DNA of 64,000 nt from Bathymodiolus brooksi (lineage: Eukaryota; Mollusca; Bivalvia; Mytilida; Modiolidae): positions 25,201,101-25,265,100 of the forward strand of contig OY804578.1 of assembly GCA_963680875.1 (NCBI GenBank), read 5' to 3'. This document shows, in pieces, positions 48,996-60,363 of the stretch. The translations under genes were made by a program, and so were the position numbers. How positions within the stretch are numbered: position 1 is the first letter of the stretch; the number at the start of each line of letters is the position of its first letter. The notes beneath the pieces are model-generated. The model made no database searches, had not been told where the DNA came from, and was given only the letters and a program-made list of their open reading frames with translations.

Positions 48996-50484
48996 TGATA
49001 ATACCATGTCTTATCTAGAACAGTTGCAACTTTTTCTTCTACATTAGTGCTTATACTTGTAGTCAAACCTCTTTGGGTTAAACACCAATCAATCAATCAA
49101 TCAATCAATCAATTAATATATGAGTTAATTAGACTGGTTTTCATTATATATTTGTTCAAATTTCACACATAACTGAAGATCTTAATAAAGACATGTGGGC
49201 TGAAAGACATTAAACTGTAATATCAATGTATTATGGTGTTGCCAGGAAAAAGTAGATTTTTTAATAGTCTTCATTAGGTTCGCTCATAATTAAAAGCGTA
49301 TTCATAGGATTTAGAGTGGGCCCTTTGGTTTTATTGCTCCCAGACATTTTTGAATTACTTTGCTTACAAATCTGTCGATTTTTTACCTGATGAAGGTTAT
49401 TCCGGAGACATGTCGTGCGCACACAATTATGTATCTACGTTTTCATTGAAATGATATCTTAAATAAAATGTTTCTAAGCTTACAACTGTCGGTTTTACGT
49501 ATTTCTATCTGTTTTAAGAAACATGCACAATTCAGTTTCCAGAATAGGAAAGAGAGCTAATGATAAAATTTAAATACATAGAAAATATAACCCAGACAGT
49601 GATGTATCCCACAATACTGCAATAAATCATATTTAGTACAAAATAATGGCTTATAATACAATTGTAGAAGAGTACATGTGTTGCATATTACGATGATATT
49701 TTTACTTTTATGGACATTAATAGATAATATTTCTATGTAAATATGCTTAATGAAACAAAAATGATGTTGGTTAATCGTATTTCATGTAATACAAAATAGT
49801 TTTTTGAATAAAATCAAACATTTTCACATTGTGAATAACATAATGCAACGCGATCAGTGCAAATGGCTTCCTGGTGAGAAAACCAAATTATGAACATAAT
49901 AGATCCAGATAAATAAAAGTTATAAATAATATCATAACTATTTTCTGATGTATAAAACGAACTAGTAAACACCAGTTTGTGGCATAACTCCACATGAAAA
50001 CTAACACAATAGGAAGGAGGCAGTAATGACAGCTATTAAAAGTACAGGTCAGTATATACATACTAACAAAGAAGAATTAAAGGATTATATTAAACTGTGT
50101 CGATGATAGGAATGTATAACTATTTGAAAATACTTGCATCATTCCAACTGTGCACTAGTTTTTACTTCTTATCACTGCCCATCAACATGTCTCAGAAATA
50201 ATAACATGACCTTGTATCATTACTTAGCATTCGAATTTTGTAGTTGAGTGAGTGAGCTAACTGATTACTGATTAACGTCAAGTCAGCAATTTTTCATTCA
50301 TATCATAGCGAGAACACATTAATTTTCAATGAGATAATAAGGAGGTTCGTTTGATACTACACCCACACGCTTAAGTGTATTTTATAGTGATAGCTCACTG
50401 AACAGTCCGCTAATAGAAATGTCGCCCACATTATCATGATTCCGATTCAACTTGTCTTTGCTCATTCTCCTTAAAGCTGAGTGA
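48996..50484. other. AT-rich stretch with (CAAT)n and a SINE scrap
   Basis: A (caat)7 microsatellite lies at 49086-49113, preceded by ggttaaacac, a common SINE ending. 50224-50312 (gtgagtgagctaactgatta, acgtcaagtcagcaattttt) is another SINE end in reverse orientation. No genes were recognised. Confidence 0.5.
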
Positions 50485-51636
50485 TTTTCCCTCCGGTAAA
50501 GAGTCTGAACATTTACCCTATTTGTATTGGATACCTAAACTTCATAAGAAACCATACAAAGAAAGGTACATAGCGGGATCATCAACTTGTTCGACGAAAG
50601 AATTGTTTATTCACCTGACAAAGATTCTGTCTGCAGTAAAAGAGGGACAACAGAAATATTATGAAACTGGTTACTCGCGTAGTGGCATAAATCACATGTG
50701 GATTTGAAAAGCTCTAAAGATCTTTTGGATAACCTTAAATCAAGATCTTTCTTTCAGGTATCCTCCATCAAACCTTTTGATTTTTCAACTCTGTATACCA
50801 CCCTATTGCATGACAAATTAAAAATCCGCTTAAAAGAAACCATTCACAAAGTGTTCAGTCATAGAAACTATGGCTCAAAATTATTTGTATTAGGCTACAA
50901 TTCCACCTATTTTTCAAACAAAATTCAAAAAGGTAAAACATGCTACTCCGAGGAACAAGTGATCAGCATGCTGGAGTTCCTCATCGATAACATACTTGTC
51001 TCCTTTGGGGGGCACTGTTTCAGCAGGTCGTCGGCATACCAATGGGTACGAATTGTGCCCCTCTTCTAGCCGATTGATTTTTGTACTCATATGAGTCGGA
51101 GTTTCTTCAAAATCTTGTTAAAGATAAGAAGATTCATGAAGCTAAAGCCTTTAATTTCACATACAGATATATTGATGACGTTTTATCTATCAATAATCCT
51201 AGATTTGCAGAATTTCTTCCATTGATATATCCTCCAGAGCTGGAAATTAAAGAGACCACAGATACAGCTTCGTCCGCATCATTTTTGGACTTATGCCTCG
51301 AATTTGACGACAGTGGTCAAATAAGTACTAAAATTTATGATAAACGGGATGACTTCAATTTTAAAATCTTAAATTTTCCAAATATGTGCAGCAATATACC
51401 AGCTTCTTCTGCATATGGTGTTTACATCTCGCAATTGATTCGCTATGCAATGGCCAGTAGCAATTATTCTTATTTCTTGAAACGTCATTGATATCTGAGA
51501 AACAGGCTACTGGACCAGGGCTATTAAAAGATTCGCCTTATTCGATCTCTTAAAAAGTTTATATTCCGATACCAAGATCTTGTCGAAAAATATTTTGTCT
51601 CTGCAGAAACGATAATAAACGATGGATTTTCATAAA
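50485..51636 (+). pseudogene. Penelope-like reverse transcriptase pseudogene (longest copy)
   Basis: Three successive frames give an almost continuous reverse transcriptase. 50522-50707 has YWIPKLHKKPYKERYIAGSS and CSTKELF. 50698-51069 has FDFSTLYTT (motif A, catalytic Asp), MLEFLIDNIL and FGG. 51081-51491 has YRYIDDVLSI (motif C, YxDD), ASFLDLCLEFD and MCSNIPASSAYGVYISQLIR. It continues past a TGA at 51489 as YLRNRLLDQGY and LKKFIFRYQDLVEKYF, to ETIINDGFS-stop at 51634-51636. Lesions: a one-base loss at about 50705, a frameshift near 51020-51050, TGA at 51075-51077 and 51489-51491, and a TAA just after RLLDQGY. The N-terminus is missing. No GIY-YIG endonuclease was seen before the final stop. 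The family assignment rests on the remembered PLE-type motifs; another YxDD retroelement class is less likely. Confidence 0.8.
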
Positions 51637-51751
51637 GTAAATATGGAAAATGTATAAAGATAAGGATTAAGTAATCGTGGGTTAGACATGACGTCATTCA
51701 ACATCTCATTTGAAATCAAATTGTGTAAGAAGATGACCGTTTAGTTAAACG

Positions 51752-51790
51752 TTCTGCAGAGACGATAATAAACGATGGATTTTCATAATG
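51752..51790 (+). repeat. Duplicated C-terminal codons of the reverse transcriptase
   Basis: The sequence ctgcagagacgataataaac plus gatggattttcataa repeats 51603-51638 about 150 bp downstream with one change. It again encodes AETIINDGFS-stop. This is either a short local duplication or the edge of a second copy. Confidence 0.85.
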
Positions 51791-51849
51791 TACTGCGTTG
51801 ACTACTATTATACATAATTTGTCAAAGTATTGTTACAAATGCTGTTATA

Positions 51850-52270
51850 GAGACAACCGGAACCTTTTAACCGTAATGGAAGCGGGAGGTTTGGTGCCGT
51901 AAAATCTGATTCAACCCACCATTTCTTTGGAAATGCCTGTACCAAGTCAGGGCCATTGCGGTTTTCCCAGTTTTCCGGTTGTTGACTGATTTTGTCTGTT
52001 TGTTGACTTATGAGTTTTGCCTTTCTCTTTGAAAGATTGCTCGGTGTTCGATAATGTTGTTATTACCCTTATTTCGGAGAAGCAAGAAATACCAATTTTA
52101 TAGTATTTGGTTCGACCCAACTCAAGATCTACCGCACCACATTTTGTATATATGACGCTTACAGCAGATATGAATAGAATGTCCCAAGACAGCACTTGGA
52201 TGTCGTGATCTTTTTTATGTTCAGTGAGTTCAAATTAGATGAGAGATGATTGTTCGTGTTGTTGATATTG
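51850..52270 (+). repeat. Dispersed repeat, copy 2
   Basis: The direct counterpart of 34095-34410 (minus): tgattcaacccaccatttct, ttggaaatgcctgtaccaag, ttccggttgttgactgattt, ctttgaaagattgctcgg. Its position just after the reverse-transcriptase pseudogene suggests it is that lineage's 3' untranslated tail. Minus-strand open frames here are artefacts. Confidence 0.7.
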
Positions 52271-53269
52271 GTGAAAATTATGACCCTCACTGTGTAAACC
52301 TTTTCATAGTAATAATGGCAGTTTTGAAGGTCAAGACAAACATTATCACTAGTATCACAATGAGTTCAATATGACCTTAATAATTGACATTGTTGTTTTA
52401 TCAGTAACGTCATAACGTGCTTAATGTCACACTGACTGATAATTTTCAGCATCATCTGATACGGACATGGTCATTCGGTGATCTCAAAGTCCTATTACAG
52501 ATAACAAAAAGTTATATTACTTGATATGATATAGAATAAAGGTGGTTATGGGGGTTGAGATAGGTCTTATCGCAACATGTAGTATCGAGGCAAATGCTAC
52601 TGGATCTTCAGAAATAACTTTATTACTTTTATCGGTAACGTCATAATGTGTTTGACGTCTGACAGTAATATAGTCTATTGGTTGACACTGACAATATTAT
52701 TCGGTGTGAAAAAGAAGGAAATTCCCGAATTAGTGATAAATCTAGACTGATATCTCCTAAGCAAATATGACCAGCAAATTGTTGAAGTGTTGTCGATGAA
52801 ATAGTCAAGTCTGAAATAATCTATAAAGCTTATGCTTAATACAGATAATAGAAATAATTTTTTACTTAACAAATATGGCATGCAGGAGCCAACAGTAATT
52901 TGATGAACAGCGTGATGTGCAATTGTATTATCGCAAAAATAATTATTCATAACAAATGAACCCATCAAATATCAAAGTGAAAAATCATTATTTGAAATGG
53001 CACCTTCATTCGTCGCTATGCAGATCATTTTAAATCCTAATTGAAAATTCAGCACTATACTTTAAGTGCAAAAAGGGTTTCATGGAGACAAATCGATCAT
53101 TATCTTTAATGATGACCTGCCAGCTCCACTATCAATGTATAATCTAACCAAATATGTTTCTTATATTTATAGAAACATACCATGGAATTAATTCTAAGTA
53201 TAAAACATATTTGTGAACAATGACAAGATTACATGTTATTTTATTGTGATGTTGCGGATATTGATGACT
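52271..53269. other. AT-rich stretch with a small duplication
   Basis: The phrase ttttatcagtaacgtcataa at 52397 recurs as ttttatcggtaacgtcataa at 52627. A 97-codon minus frame at 52675-52968 has no recognisable domain. Confidence 0.45.
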
Positions 53270-53545
53270 GCCTACACTAATGGTCTAGACAATTCGAGCA
53301 ATTAACGAAAAGCGATGATCTACTCAGGAAATGAGCACAGCCTACACTCATAGTCTATGCATTTCGAGCAATAAAAGAAGTCGATGATCTACTCAGAAAA
53401 TGAGTACAGTCTACACTTGTAGCCTAGGCATTTCGCGCAAGTAACAAAACCCGACAATCTACTCAGGAAATAAGCACAACCTACACTCGTGGCCTATACA
53501 TTTCGCGCAATTAAAGAAAACCGATGATTTACTCAGGACATGAGT
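53270..53545. repeat. Degenerate tandem repeat: about 70 bp, 4 copies
   Basis: Units begin cctacact(a/c) at 53271, 53341, 53410 and 53480. Each contains tt-tcg-gcaa and gatgatctactcagg. Divergence is high, so the array is old. Confidence 0.85.
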
Positions 53546-54519
53546 GTGTGTAAGCATTCTTGGAATGACGGTATTTGCAGTTGGAATTGATGCCTTTTAA
53601 TTTCACGTGTCCTTGAATATTTCAGACAATTTGAATGAATCAATACGTCCTTGACATTCATCATGGCGATGTATACTTACACAGTAACCATCGTTGTCTC
53701 TAGTGGGGCGTTGGGTTGTTTGACTCGCTAGATTTTCAATGACAACTTTCTATTTATCAGGTTTGCTTGTGAGTTGCATATGACATATTGTCGTACATCG
53801 TCTGCCAAATGTTCGGTTTCTATTTGCTTAGCGGTTGGCATTAAGAATCCTCTTAACATCCGACCCAATGCACCCATAGTACACTTCCGGCATAAGCACT
53901 GGCCTAAATGTCCATGTTAAGTCATCAATGACATGCAAATTAAACACGCACATTCAACGATCCAAATGAAGGATATGACATTGTAGAATTTAAAGTGCAA
54001 AACAATTAATCTTTAACATGCACTTCAGTTTGACGCAACGTTGTAAGTCGTTTTCATTTCTGACCTTTTCAATAACATTGAAGCTCGGTAAAATAGAGTA
54101 TAATTGTGGAAAATAATATGCATATAAGTTGTCATATGCATAATGTTAGTTCTAACAGAGGGAGCTGATGACGTCAGACATTATCTAGATAATATATAGT
54201 ATACAAGGTCATCGTATGACATAATAGTGAAACAATAGTCAACATTGTACTAAAATATAATTGCCAATACCATCTTTTATCATCTGTATGCAACTGACAG
54301 AATATATTTCAACAAAGTGTTGATATCATCCGAAAAACTTTTGCACGCGTTTATAAAAATATTTCCATTTTAAACTCAAACGTAAAGATGCAATCGTTGC
54401 ATTTCTGTTTTGACTATCAATACGATTGTATGTATCCAATGACAGTAAAGTTGCTGTTGTATTATAAAATAATATGCTCATCCATTTGAACCGTAATATT
54501 TCTCCACTGTATATAATCG
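53546..54519. other. AT-rich non-coding stretch
   Basis: No genes are supported. The 94-codon minus frame at 54326-54610 runs into the retroelement tail and is judged spurious. Confidence 0.45.
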
Positions 54520-54725
54520 GTTCGTCTATACCTCCAGTTGTTTGTATTGATGAGTGTTCATGTCTCGTGTCCATTATTTGTGTTTGTTTACGCATAGTGG
54601 TGTCCAACACATATTATATTGTATGTTTGCTTTGTATTTCTTCGTCTTGTGTACCCTATGTTGCCAGTTTCTCCGGCTTGTCCATTTTCGATTGCCCCTT
54701 CGGGATACTTTAACGTTTATTTCAT
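54520..54725 (+). mobile_element. Penelope-like element tail, longer variant
   Basis: It shares with 36250-36568 the phrases ctccagttgtttgtattgat, gtgttcatgtc, catagtggtgtccaacacat, tgtaccctatgttgccagtt and tctccggcttgtccattttc. It ends at taacgtttatttcatt. It represents the second tail subtype. Confidence 0.7.
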
Positions 54726-54810
54726 TCTGAGTATATATTGTCAGTTAGCATATACTAGACAAAAAGTCAAACATTAATGTATTGCTCTGTGTTTGTTATT
54801 TCATAATCTG

Positions 54811-55270
54811 CATAAATGATAAAGTGTTCATCTTAACACAAAACAAAGTTCAGTTTGATACATGATAAAGTATTCATCTTAACACGAAACAAAGTTCAGT
54901 TTGATACATGATAAAGTGTTCATCTTAACACGAAACAAAGTTCAGTTTGATACATGATAAAGTGTTCATCTTAACACGAAACAAAGTTCAGTTTGATAAA
55001 TGATAAAGTGTTCATCTTAACACGAAACACAGTTCAGTTTGATACATGATAAAGTGTTCATCTTAACACGAAACACAGTTCAGTTTGATACATGATAAAG
55101 TGTTCATCTTAACACGAAACAAAGTTCAGTTTGATACATGATAAAGTGTTCATCTTAACACGAAACAAAGTTCAATTTGATACATGATAAAGTGTTCATC
55201 TTAACACGAAACACAGTTCAGTTTGATACATGATAAAGTGTTCATCTTAACACGAAACAAAGTTTAGTTT
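54811..55270. repeat. Minisatellite: 46-bp unit, 10 copies
   Basis: The unit gatacatgataaagtgttca then tcttaacacgaaacaaagtt and cagttt repeats at 54811, 54857, 54903 and onward to 55225, in exact 46-bp register. A gaaacac variant occurs in three copies, two adjacent and one separate. Confidence 0.96.
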
Positions 55271-55548
55271 GCATTATTACATGTACTTGATATAAGTAAT
55301 TATATTAAATTGCAGGAAATATTTTGAACACTTACACTATAATAATAATAAAAGTGACGTTAATAAAGAGATATAAATACCGTCGACCTATTGTTACACG
55401 TATATACAGGATGAAGAGTTTCAAACTTCTCATTAAAAGATTCTTAGCCAACGTATTGTTGGAGAATTTGTTATACAAACAATCAATGCTGGATATTTTA
55501 TTGCTAAATATACGCGAATTTAATATCCTAAAATGGAATTTAGTTTAA

Positions 55549-55740
55549 TGCATAAGAGGAGTAGTATCAGACTTCGAGACAAAACAATGGTTTAATACAG
55601 CCATAGTGTTGATAATAGGATGTTTAATTACCTTCACAGTTTGCTTACTAATTACTGGAATTACGTTTTACATTTTGAACCGAGGATCTGATTCACAGAA
55701 ATCAGCATTAAAAGGCAAGAGTATGAAATATAATTTATAA
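55549..55740 (+). CDS. Candidate last exon: membrane anchor and short tail
   Basis: A 64-codon frame ends at TAA 55738-55740. It reads CIRGVVSDFETKQWFNTAIV, then LIIGCLITFTVCLLITGITF, YILNRGSDSQKSALKGKSMK, YNL. There is a clear 25-28-residue hydrophobic span (WFNTAIV...FYIL) followed by Asn-Arg and a basic, serine-rich tail, as at the end of a type I membrane protein. A CAG acceptor at 55568-55570 is possible but lacks a good pyrimidine tract. The 74-codon ORF at 55324-55548 lies just upstream in another frame (MKSFKLLIKRFL...), so a one-frameshift pseudogene is an alternative. No family was recognised and no poly(A) signal found nearby. Confidence 0.35.
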   Translation, partial: CIRGVVSDFETKQWFNTAIVLIIGCLITFTVCLLITGITFYILNRGSDSQKSALKGKSMKYNL

Positions 55741-55867
55741 TTATTGCATGGATTTGACCAAAAACGTATTTTTGGAGATAACATTTGTGATACATATGTC
55801 AACTGTTGAAGTCCTGAATGTTTTATTGATATACAATCGTTTTATTCCATGTATATGTATTGGTTAT

Positions 55868-56105
55868 TAACAGAAGTCGTAAATCGAGGAAAAACAGACA
55901 ATACAATGTCCACAAGAAAAAGATATAGATGAGAAACAATAATCTGCCAGACAACTCAAAAGGTAGCAACACGAAGCCATCTAATAAACGGTATGAAATC
56001 AGGTGCTACGAAAGGGTAAGCAGTTCCTACTCCAAGGGTCGTCGTGTTAATCTGATTACAAACCTGGCGGTAGGTCATGAATGACGACATGACCGGATTG
56101 TGATT
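55868..56105 (-). mobile_element. Penelope-like element 3' end (minus)
   Basis: The reversed tail reads agtcgtaaatcgaggaaaaa, cagacaatacaatgtccaca, gggtaagcagttcctactcc. It is followed by the DNA just downstream of the reverse-transcriptase stop (acaaacctggcggtaggtca), which also occurs at 25200-25225. Confidence 0.75.
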
Positions 56106-56562
56106 AAGACAAACGTTCCCTATACATTTTATTTGTTTTTGCTATATATGTTTTGCTGATTTCACGAAATTTTTGTACCTTTGATAATGTTTATGAGATT
56201 AAATTGTGACAAAGAAAATGACAACCATATCGTTGGTGTTTATAAAAATATTGCCAGAAATGTGGATGTTCTATTTTTAGTGCTACCAAATAAGAAATGT
56301 TATTTCACCATTGCAAAGAACATTTGCATGGAAAAATATTAACAATAAAACCCAGAAGAAAGATTTATAAATAATTGTGCAAGATCATGTTCACTTACGA
56401 AAATCATCAATCATAAAGTATTGTACACTTGGACTTGGGTACTCTGTTCTCCGCCATCAAAGTCGACAACATCAAACTAATATGTTGTCATATTTGAGAT
56501 CATCGTTTATATCTTCTTTAAGCCATTGTTATGAAATTATATTTTTACTTTATTTTGAACTA

Positions 56563-56690
56563 AAGAAAAGTTTGAAGATAATAAAGAGGTGATGACAAAC
56601 CGTAAATCTAAGAACAGAATAGCTAATAATAATATAATAGAACAAAAGTGTAAACAATGATCTACAAAACACTACACAGCAATGTAATGA
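56563..56690 (-). mobile_element. Penelope-like element 3' tail, degraded (minus)
   Basis: The phrases gtttgaagataataaagagg, aaaccgtaaatctaagaa, aaacaatgatctacaaaaca and ctacacagc are recognisable. The rest has decayed. Confidence 0.6.
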
Positions 56691-57844
56691 TATGCTTTTA
56701 CTCCAAAACAAATACAGTCTTATTACATTTCATTAATATAAACATGTGTTCTAGTTGATGGACAATGGTGGACTGGTTATATAAATAGTTTGTTGCCTAT
56801 AAAATGAAAGCAGAGTTTCCAAGACTGAGGAGATATTAGGTCAAAGGGATGATCCTGATACACAATAATACTTTACTAAAACAAATGTAAAACAAATTAT
56901 AAGACAAACAATCTGCAACAAACAACGGATGCAATAATTAGTTTATGTTTTCCGCTTTAATGACACCCATCAAGAAGTCATATATGCTGTCAATTAACTG
57001 AATCCCTAAACGGTAGACTCAGGACAGTCGCACACTCATTATGGGTATTAACCATTATTAAAACATATCACGTGGCTAGGTACAATAGGGGAATTATAAT
57101 TTAATGTTTATCTTAGATTCATATGGAAGTCAACTCATGTATGCTTACTGCAGCAAGCTTTTTATGTTAAAAAAAAGTGTTAACTTTATATATTTTAGAA
57201 TTAGTACAATCCTGTGTGGTTTATGTATTATGGATGCAAATGATTATTATCGACGATTGTGAATTCTAACTTTAGTGCGATCAATACGTTTTAAATACAC
57301 CGATTCTAAAGATATTCAATTATTTATAAATTGTTAACAAAAGACTAAATGATCAATTTATATGAATCGAAATAGCGTTTTAATTTTAATAGACGAACAC
57401 CACTCCGAAAATTTTCACTCGTGACCAAATCATTGATTATATAATATATACTCGGGTTTTATTGTGCAGTTGTTGCATTTCATTGCGCACAGTATGGTGA
57501 AGAAAATGTAGATATAGTTAATGTTACTGATACAAATATGATGTTATTTTAGTATTCGTTCAAGCTACCGACGAGAAGGAGATTTGTATAAGATCTTGAT
57601 AGCTGTATTTTATATATATTTGGGACACACATATATTTGTGCACTAAATAACGCAATAACGTTTGAACATTAGTTTGGTAGCTGATGAAACCATATGATA
57701 ATATAAACCACATCAGCAACATATACTTAGCATCATATTCAAGACGATTAAACCCGATCAACATAAAAACAATCAGAAAGTTCTATGAATTTGTCACCAC
57801 CTTCCATTATTGTGAAATAATTAATGAATAGTCAATACTAGTTC
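56691..57844. other. AT-rich non-coding stretch
   Basis: No gene, RNA or repeat is supported. Confidence 0.5.
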
Positions 57845-58060
57845 GCCAAGAAAAAGGCACATACGAAAAGTCATACTATGACTTCAACTTAACCACTAGG
57901 ACCCTTGGTTCAGCATATTTCATATCAACAGCAACAATATATCAATAAAATTAAGACAGGAACCAGAAGTTCTGCTGGAATATAGTATCAACTAAGAGAT
58001 ATATACTTCAATATGCAGCTACGATATCGGCCATTTGTTGAATACACTAATCAGTGAGTT
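57845..58060 (-). pseudogene. Penelope-like reverse transcriptase remnant (minus)
   Basis: Plus-strand phrases gacccttggttcagcatatt and gtagc-gtat matching the reversed 'VYIS-LIRY' codons (tatcaactaagagatatata) line up with 25365-25460 and with the reverse of 18630-18720. Only fragments of the C-terminal region survive, and no frame is open. Confidence 0.6.
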
Positions 58061-58889
58061 CGAAGTATGAACATTTTGAAGTTGTAGTCATACATTAGAT
58101 TCATAGCACTATAAAGCGCATCAGTAACGAGAAGAGCACATATTTTTATCATGTTCCTATTGCTATTCCAACAATTTGATGAAACACGTCATCGCCAAAA
58201 ACTATATTAAAAAAAAAAAATAAAAAATGACTAGCAGAAAACTTTGAACATAAACCATGTCATAAGAACTGATTTGAAGTATTCTTCAGTTTTGTCTTCC
58301 TATCACAACCAGAAATTGTCCAGGTTTTCAGCATTTAAAATTAGTAATCTGGATGTTTTATACCAAGTGTCAATGTTCATTTTAAACATTAAGTAATTAG
58401 CACTGAAGTGAATATAAAATTAGCTAAAAATGGCCTTGTTTTTCTCAAATCTGCATTTTTTACACATTTTAAGTTGAAGTGTTTTTTCTTCTTCAATAGG
58501 GATGAATATTAATCACTTAATCCTCGCATATTCTGTAGCTAGAGTGGCCAATTGAGCTTTGTCGTGTTTACTTTTCAACAGCAATTCATAAATAATTTGC
58601 TTGATGATAGTGAGATAACATGTTTGTATCATAGTTACTGGTTCTAGATATGTCATTACGTGATATATTAATAATTTAACAATTGGGGAATTGCCTTTCT
58701 ACTTATCTTGAATAACGATCTTTTTTCAATGAATTAGTGAATACATTTTTTTGTATTTTAATATTATCATATGTTTTTCAAAGTTTAATGTTTCACATTT
58801 TTTTTTATAATTTCCAAAATAGAAGTATACACTTTCAATAGGTTAGTCTTACCAATATATATTTTCAAGCCTATATTCCTGCAACGGCT
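58061..58889. other. AT-rich non-coding stretch
   Basis: No support for genes. A- and T-runs lie at 58208-58228 and 58797-58807. Confidence 0.5.
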
Positions 58890-59420
58890 TCTCAAGAATC
58901 AGGATAAAAAATATTCCAGCCAGCTTCCACTATATAGATGATGTTTTATCACTGAGCCACATTATCGATTCGGTGATTATCTACATCGCATCTATCGAAA
59001 ATGAGCTTGAGTTAAAGGATACTACTGATACACATAGCTCCGCTTCATATATTCTTACATTGACCATCAGCTGGATGTCGACAACGGAGGGTCTTCACTT
59101 TTATAGCAATATGGCACCATCGTTTAGAGTTTACATTTCACGAGTCACACGCTAGTATAGGGCTTGAATATGTACCAAGTAGAGTGATTTTCTGGACAGA
59201 GCTGCCATTCGCAGTATCATTATTTCTCAAAATTATGCTCCCATAACTCAATACGACTTTGGTAAACCGTTACAAGGCGTTACAAAATATTACGTCACAA
59301 ATGACGGTATGCATATTCCGTTGCTCTTAGCTACAATCCCATCCTCTTTCACAAGAGTAATACGATGGGTGTTACTAGTGGAGCAAAAACTGATTATCCT
59401 ACTGGAGATTACACACCAAA
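58890..59420 (+). pseudogene. Penelope-like reverse transcriptase remnant with YxDD
   Basis: Around 58925-58960 the plus strand reads FHYIDDVLSLSHIIDSVI, the YxDD motif and following loop. The frame 58973-59155 reads ENELELKDTTDTHSSASYIL and VYISRVTR, matching 'ELEIKDTTDT..SAS..' of the other copies. Around 59350-59410, ttcacaagagtaatacgatg and gtgttactagtggagcaaaa resemble the post-stop region. Internal deletions remove the middle. Confidence 0.75.
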
Positions 59421-59765
59421 CCGACATTGTTAGGGGCCCTCCGCAACATTTGTGTTGCGTGAGTTTGATTAATTCTAATTTGTTTCAAGGTCCACATTTG
59501 GAAAGAATATTATGTGTCCATACACAGTTTAAAGTATGCTTCCAATTGATGGATTTTGGTTCATATTATTAAAAGCCCTTTTGCTCACACATATCGTAGA
59601 GAAGTGTTGTTAATAATGTTAAATTCACCAGTTATAACATGACAAGCCGGGTCATATATGTACGAGGAACTTGCACAGTCGTCAACGTTGAGATCATGCA
59701 GCACACTTTCGAAGTTAAATTATTTTTGTGTAATATATTGTAGTATAGGTATACGTGATGTCATA
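59421..59765. other. Non-coding stretch
   Basis: The frame at 59309-59572 lies across the retroelement end and has no domain. Nothing else was recognised. Confidence 0.45.
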
Positions 59766-60136
59766 TCGATATTTATGTAATAATATCGATTGATTTTTTG
59801 TGTCTTAGCGTCGATATATATGTAATAATATCGATTGATTTTTTGTGTTTTAACGTCGATATATATGTAATAATATCGATTGATTTTTTGTGTTTTAACG
59901 TCGATATTTATGTAATAATATCGATTATTTTTTGTGTTTTAACGTCGATATTTATGTAATAATATCGATTATTTTTTTGTATTTTAACGTCGATATTTAT
60001 GTAATAATATCGATTGATTTTTTGTGTTTTAACGTCGATATTTATGTAATAAGATCGATTGATTTTTTGTGTTTTAACGTCGATATATATGTAATAATAT
60101 CGATTGATTTTTTGTTGTTGATTTTTTGTGTTTTAA
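59766..60136. repeat. Minisatellite: 45-bp unit, about 8 copies
   Basis: Anchors (cgatat) fall at 59767, 59812, 59857, 59902, 59946, 59991, 60036 and 60081: 45 bp apart with one 44-bp step. Each unit has cgatatt, tatgtaat, aatatcg, a dyad with 7-bp arms, and a TTAA in ttttaacgtcg. The last partial unit stops exactly at TTAA 60133-60136, where a piggyBac-type terminus begins. The 15-residue repeats of the plus frame at 59932-60165 are artefacts. Confidence 0.93.
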
Positions 60137-60363
60137 CCCTTTCAGTGCCAGATTCAAAATTATAACGTTTGCAACGTTGTCGAATTATACCACGTCATAA
60201 GACGTCTCGGCGCCAAATAAATTAAATCGTTCTGACGTCGCGCAATTCATACTCTTCGATTTTCGGTTTTCATCAAGTGCATGCAGTCACCTGAATAATA
60301 TTTGCGTTATACTTAAACGATCTACGATTACTATAGAATGTAGAGGAACTATTAGGATAAGTA

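Noticed and set aside
59932..60165. 77-codon frame of 15-residue repeats
   Set aside because: A by-product of the 45-bp array (45 is a multiple of 3) and it runs into the piggyBac terminus.
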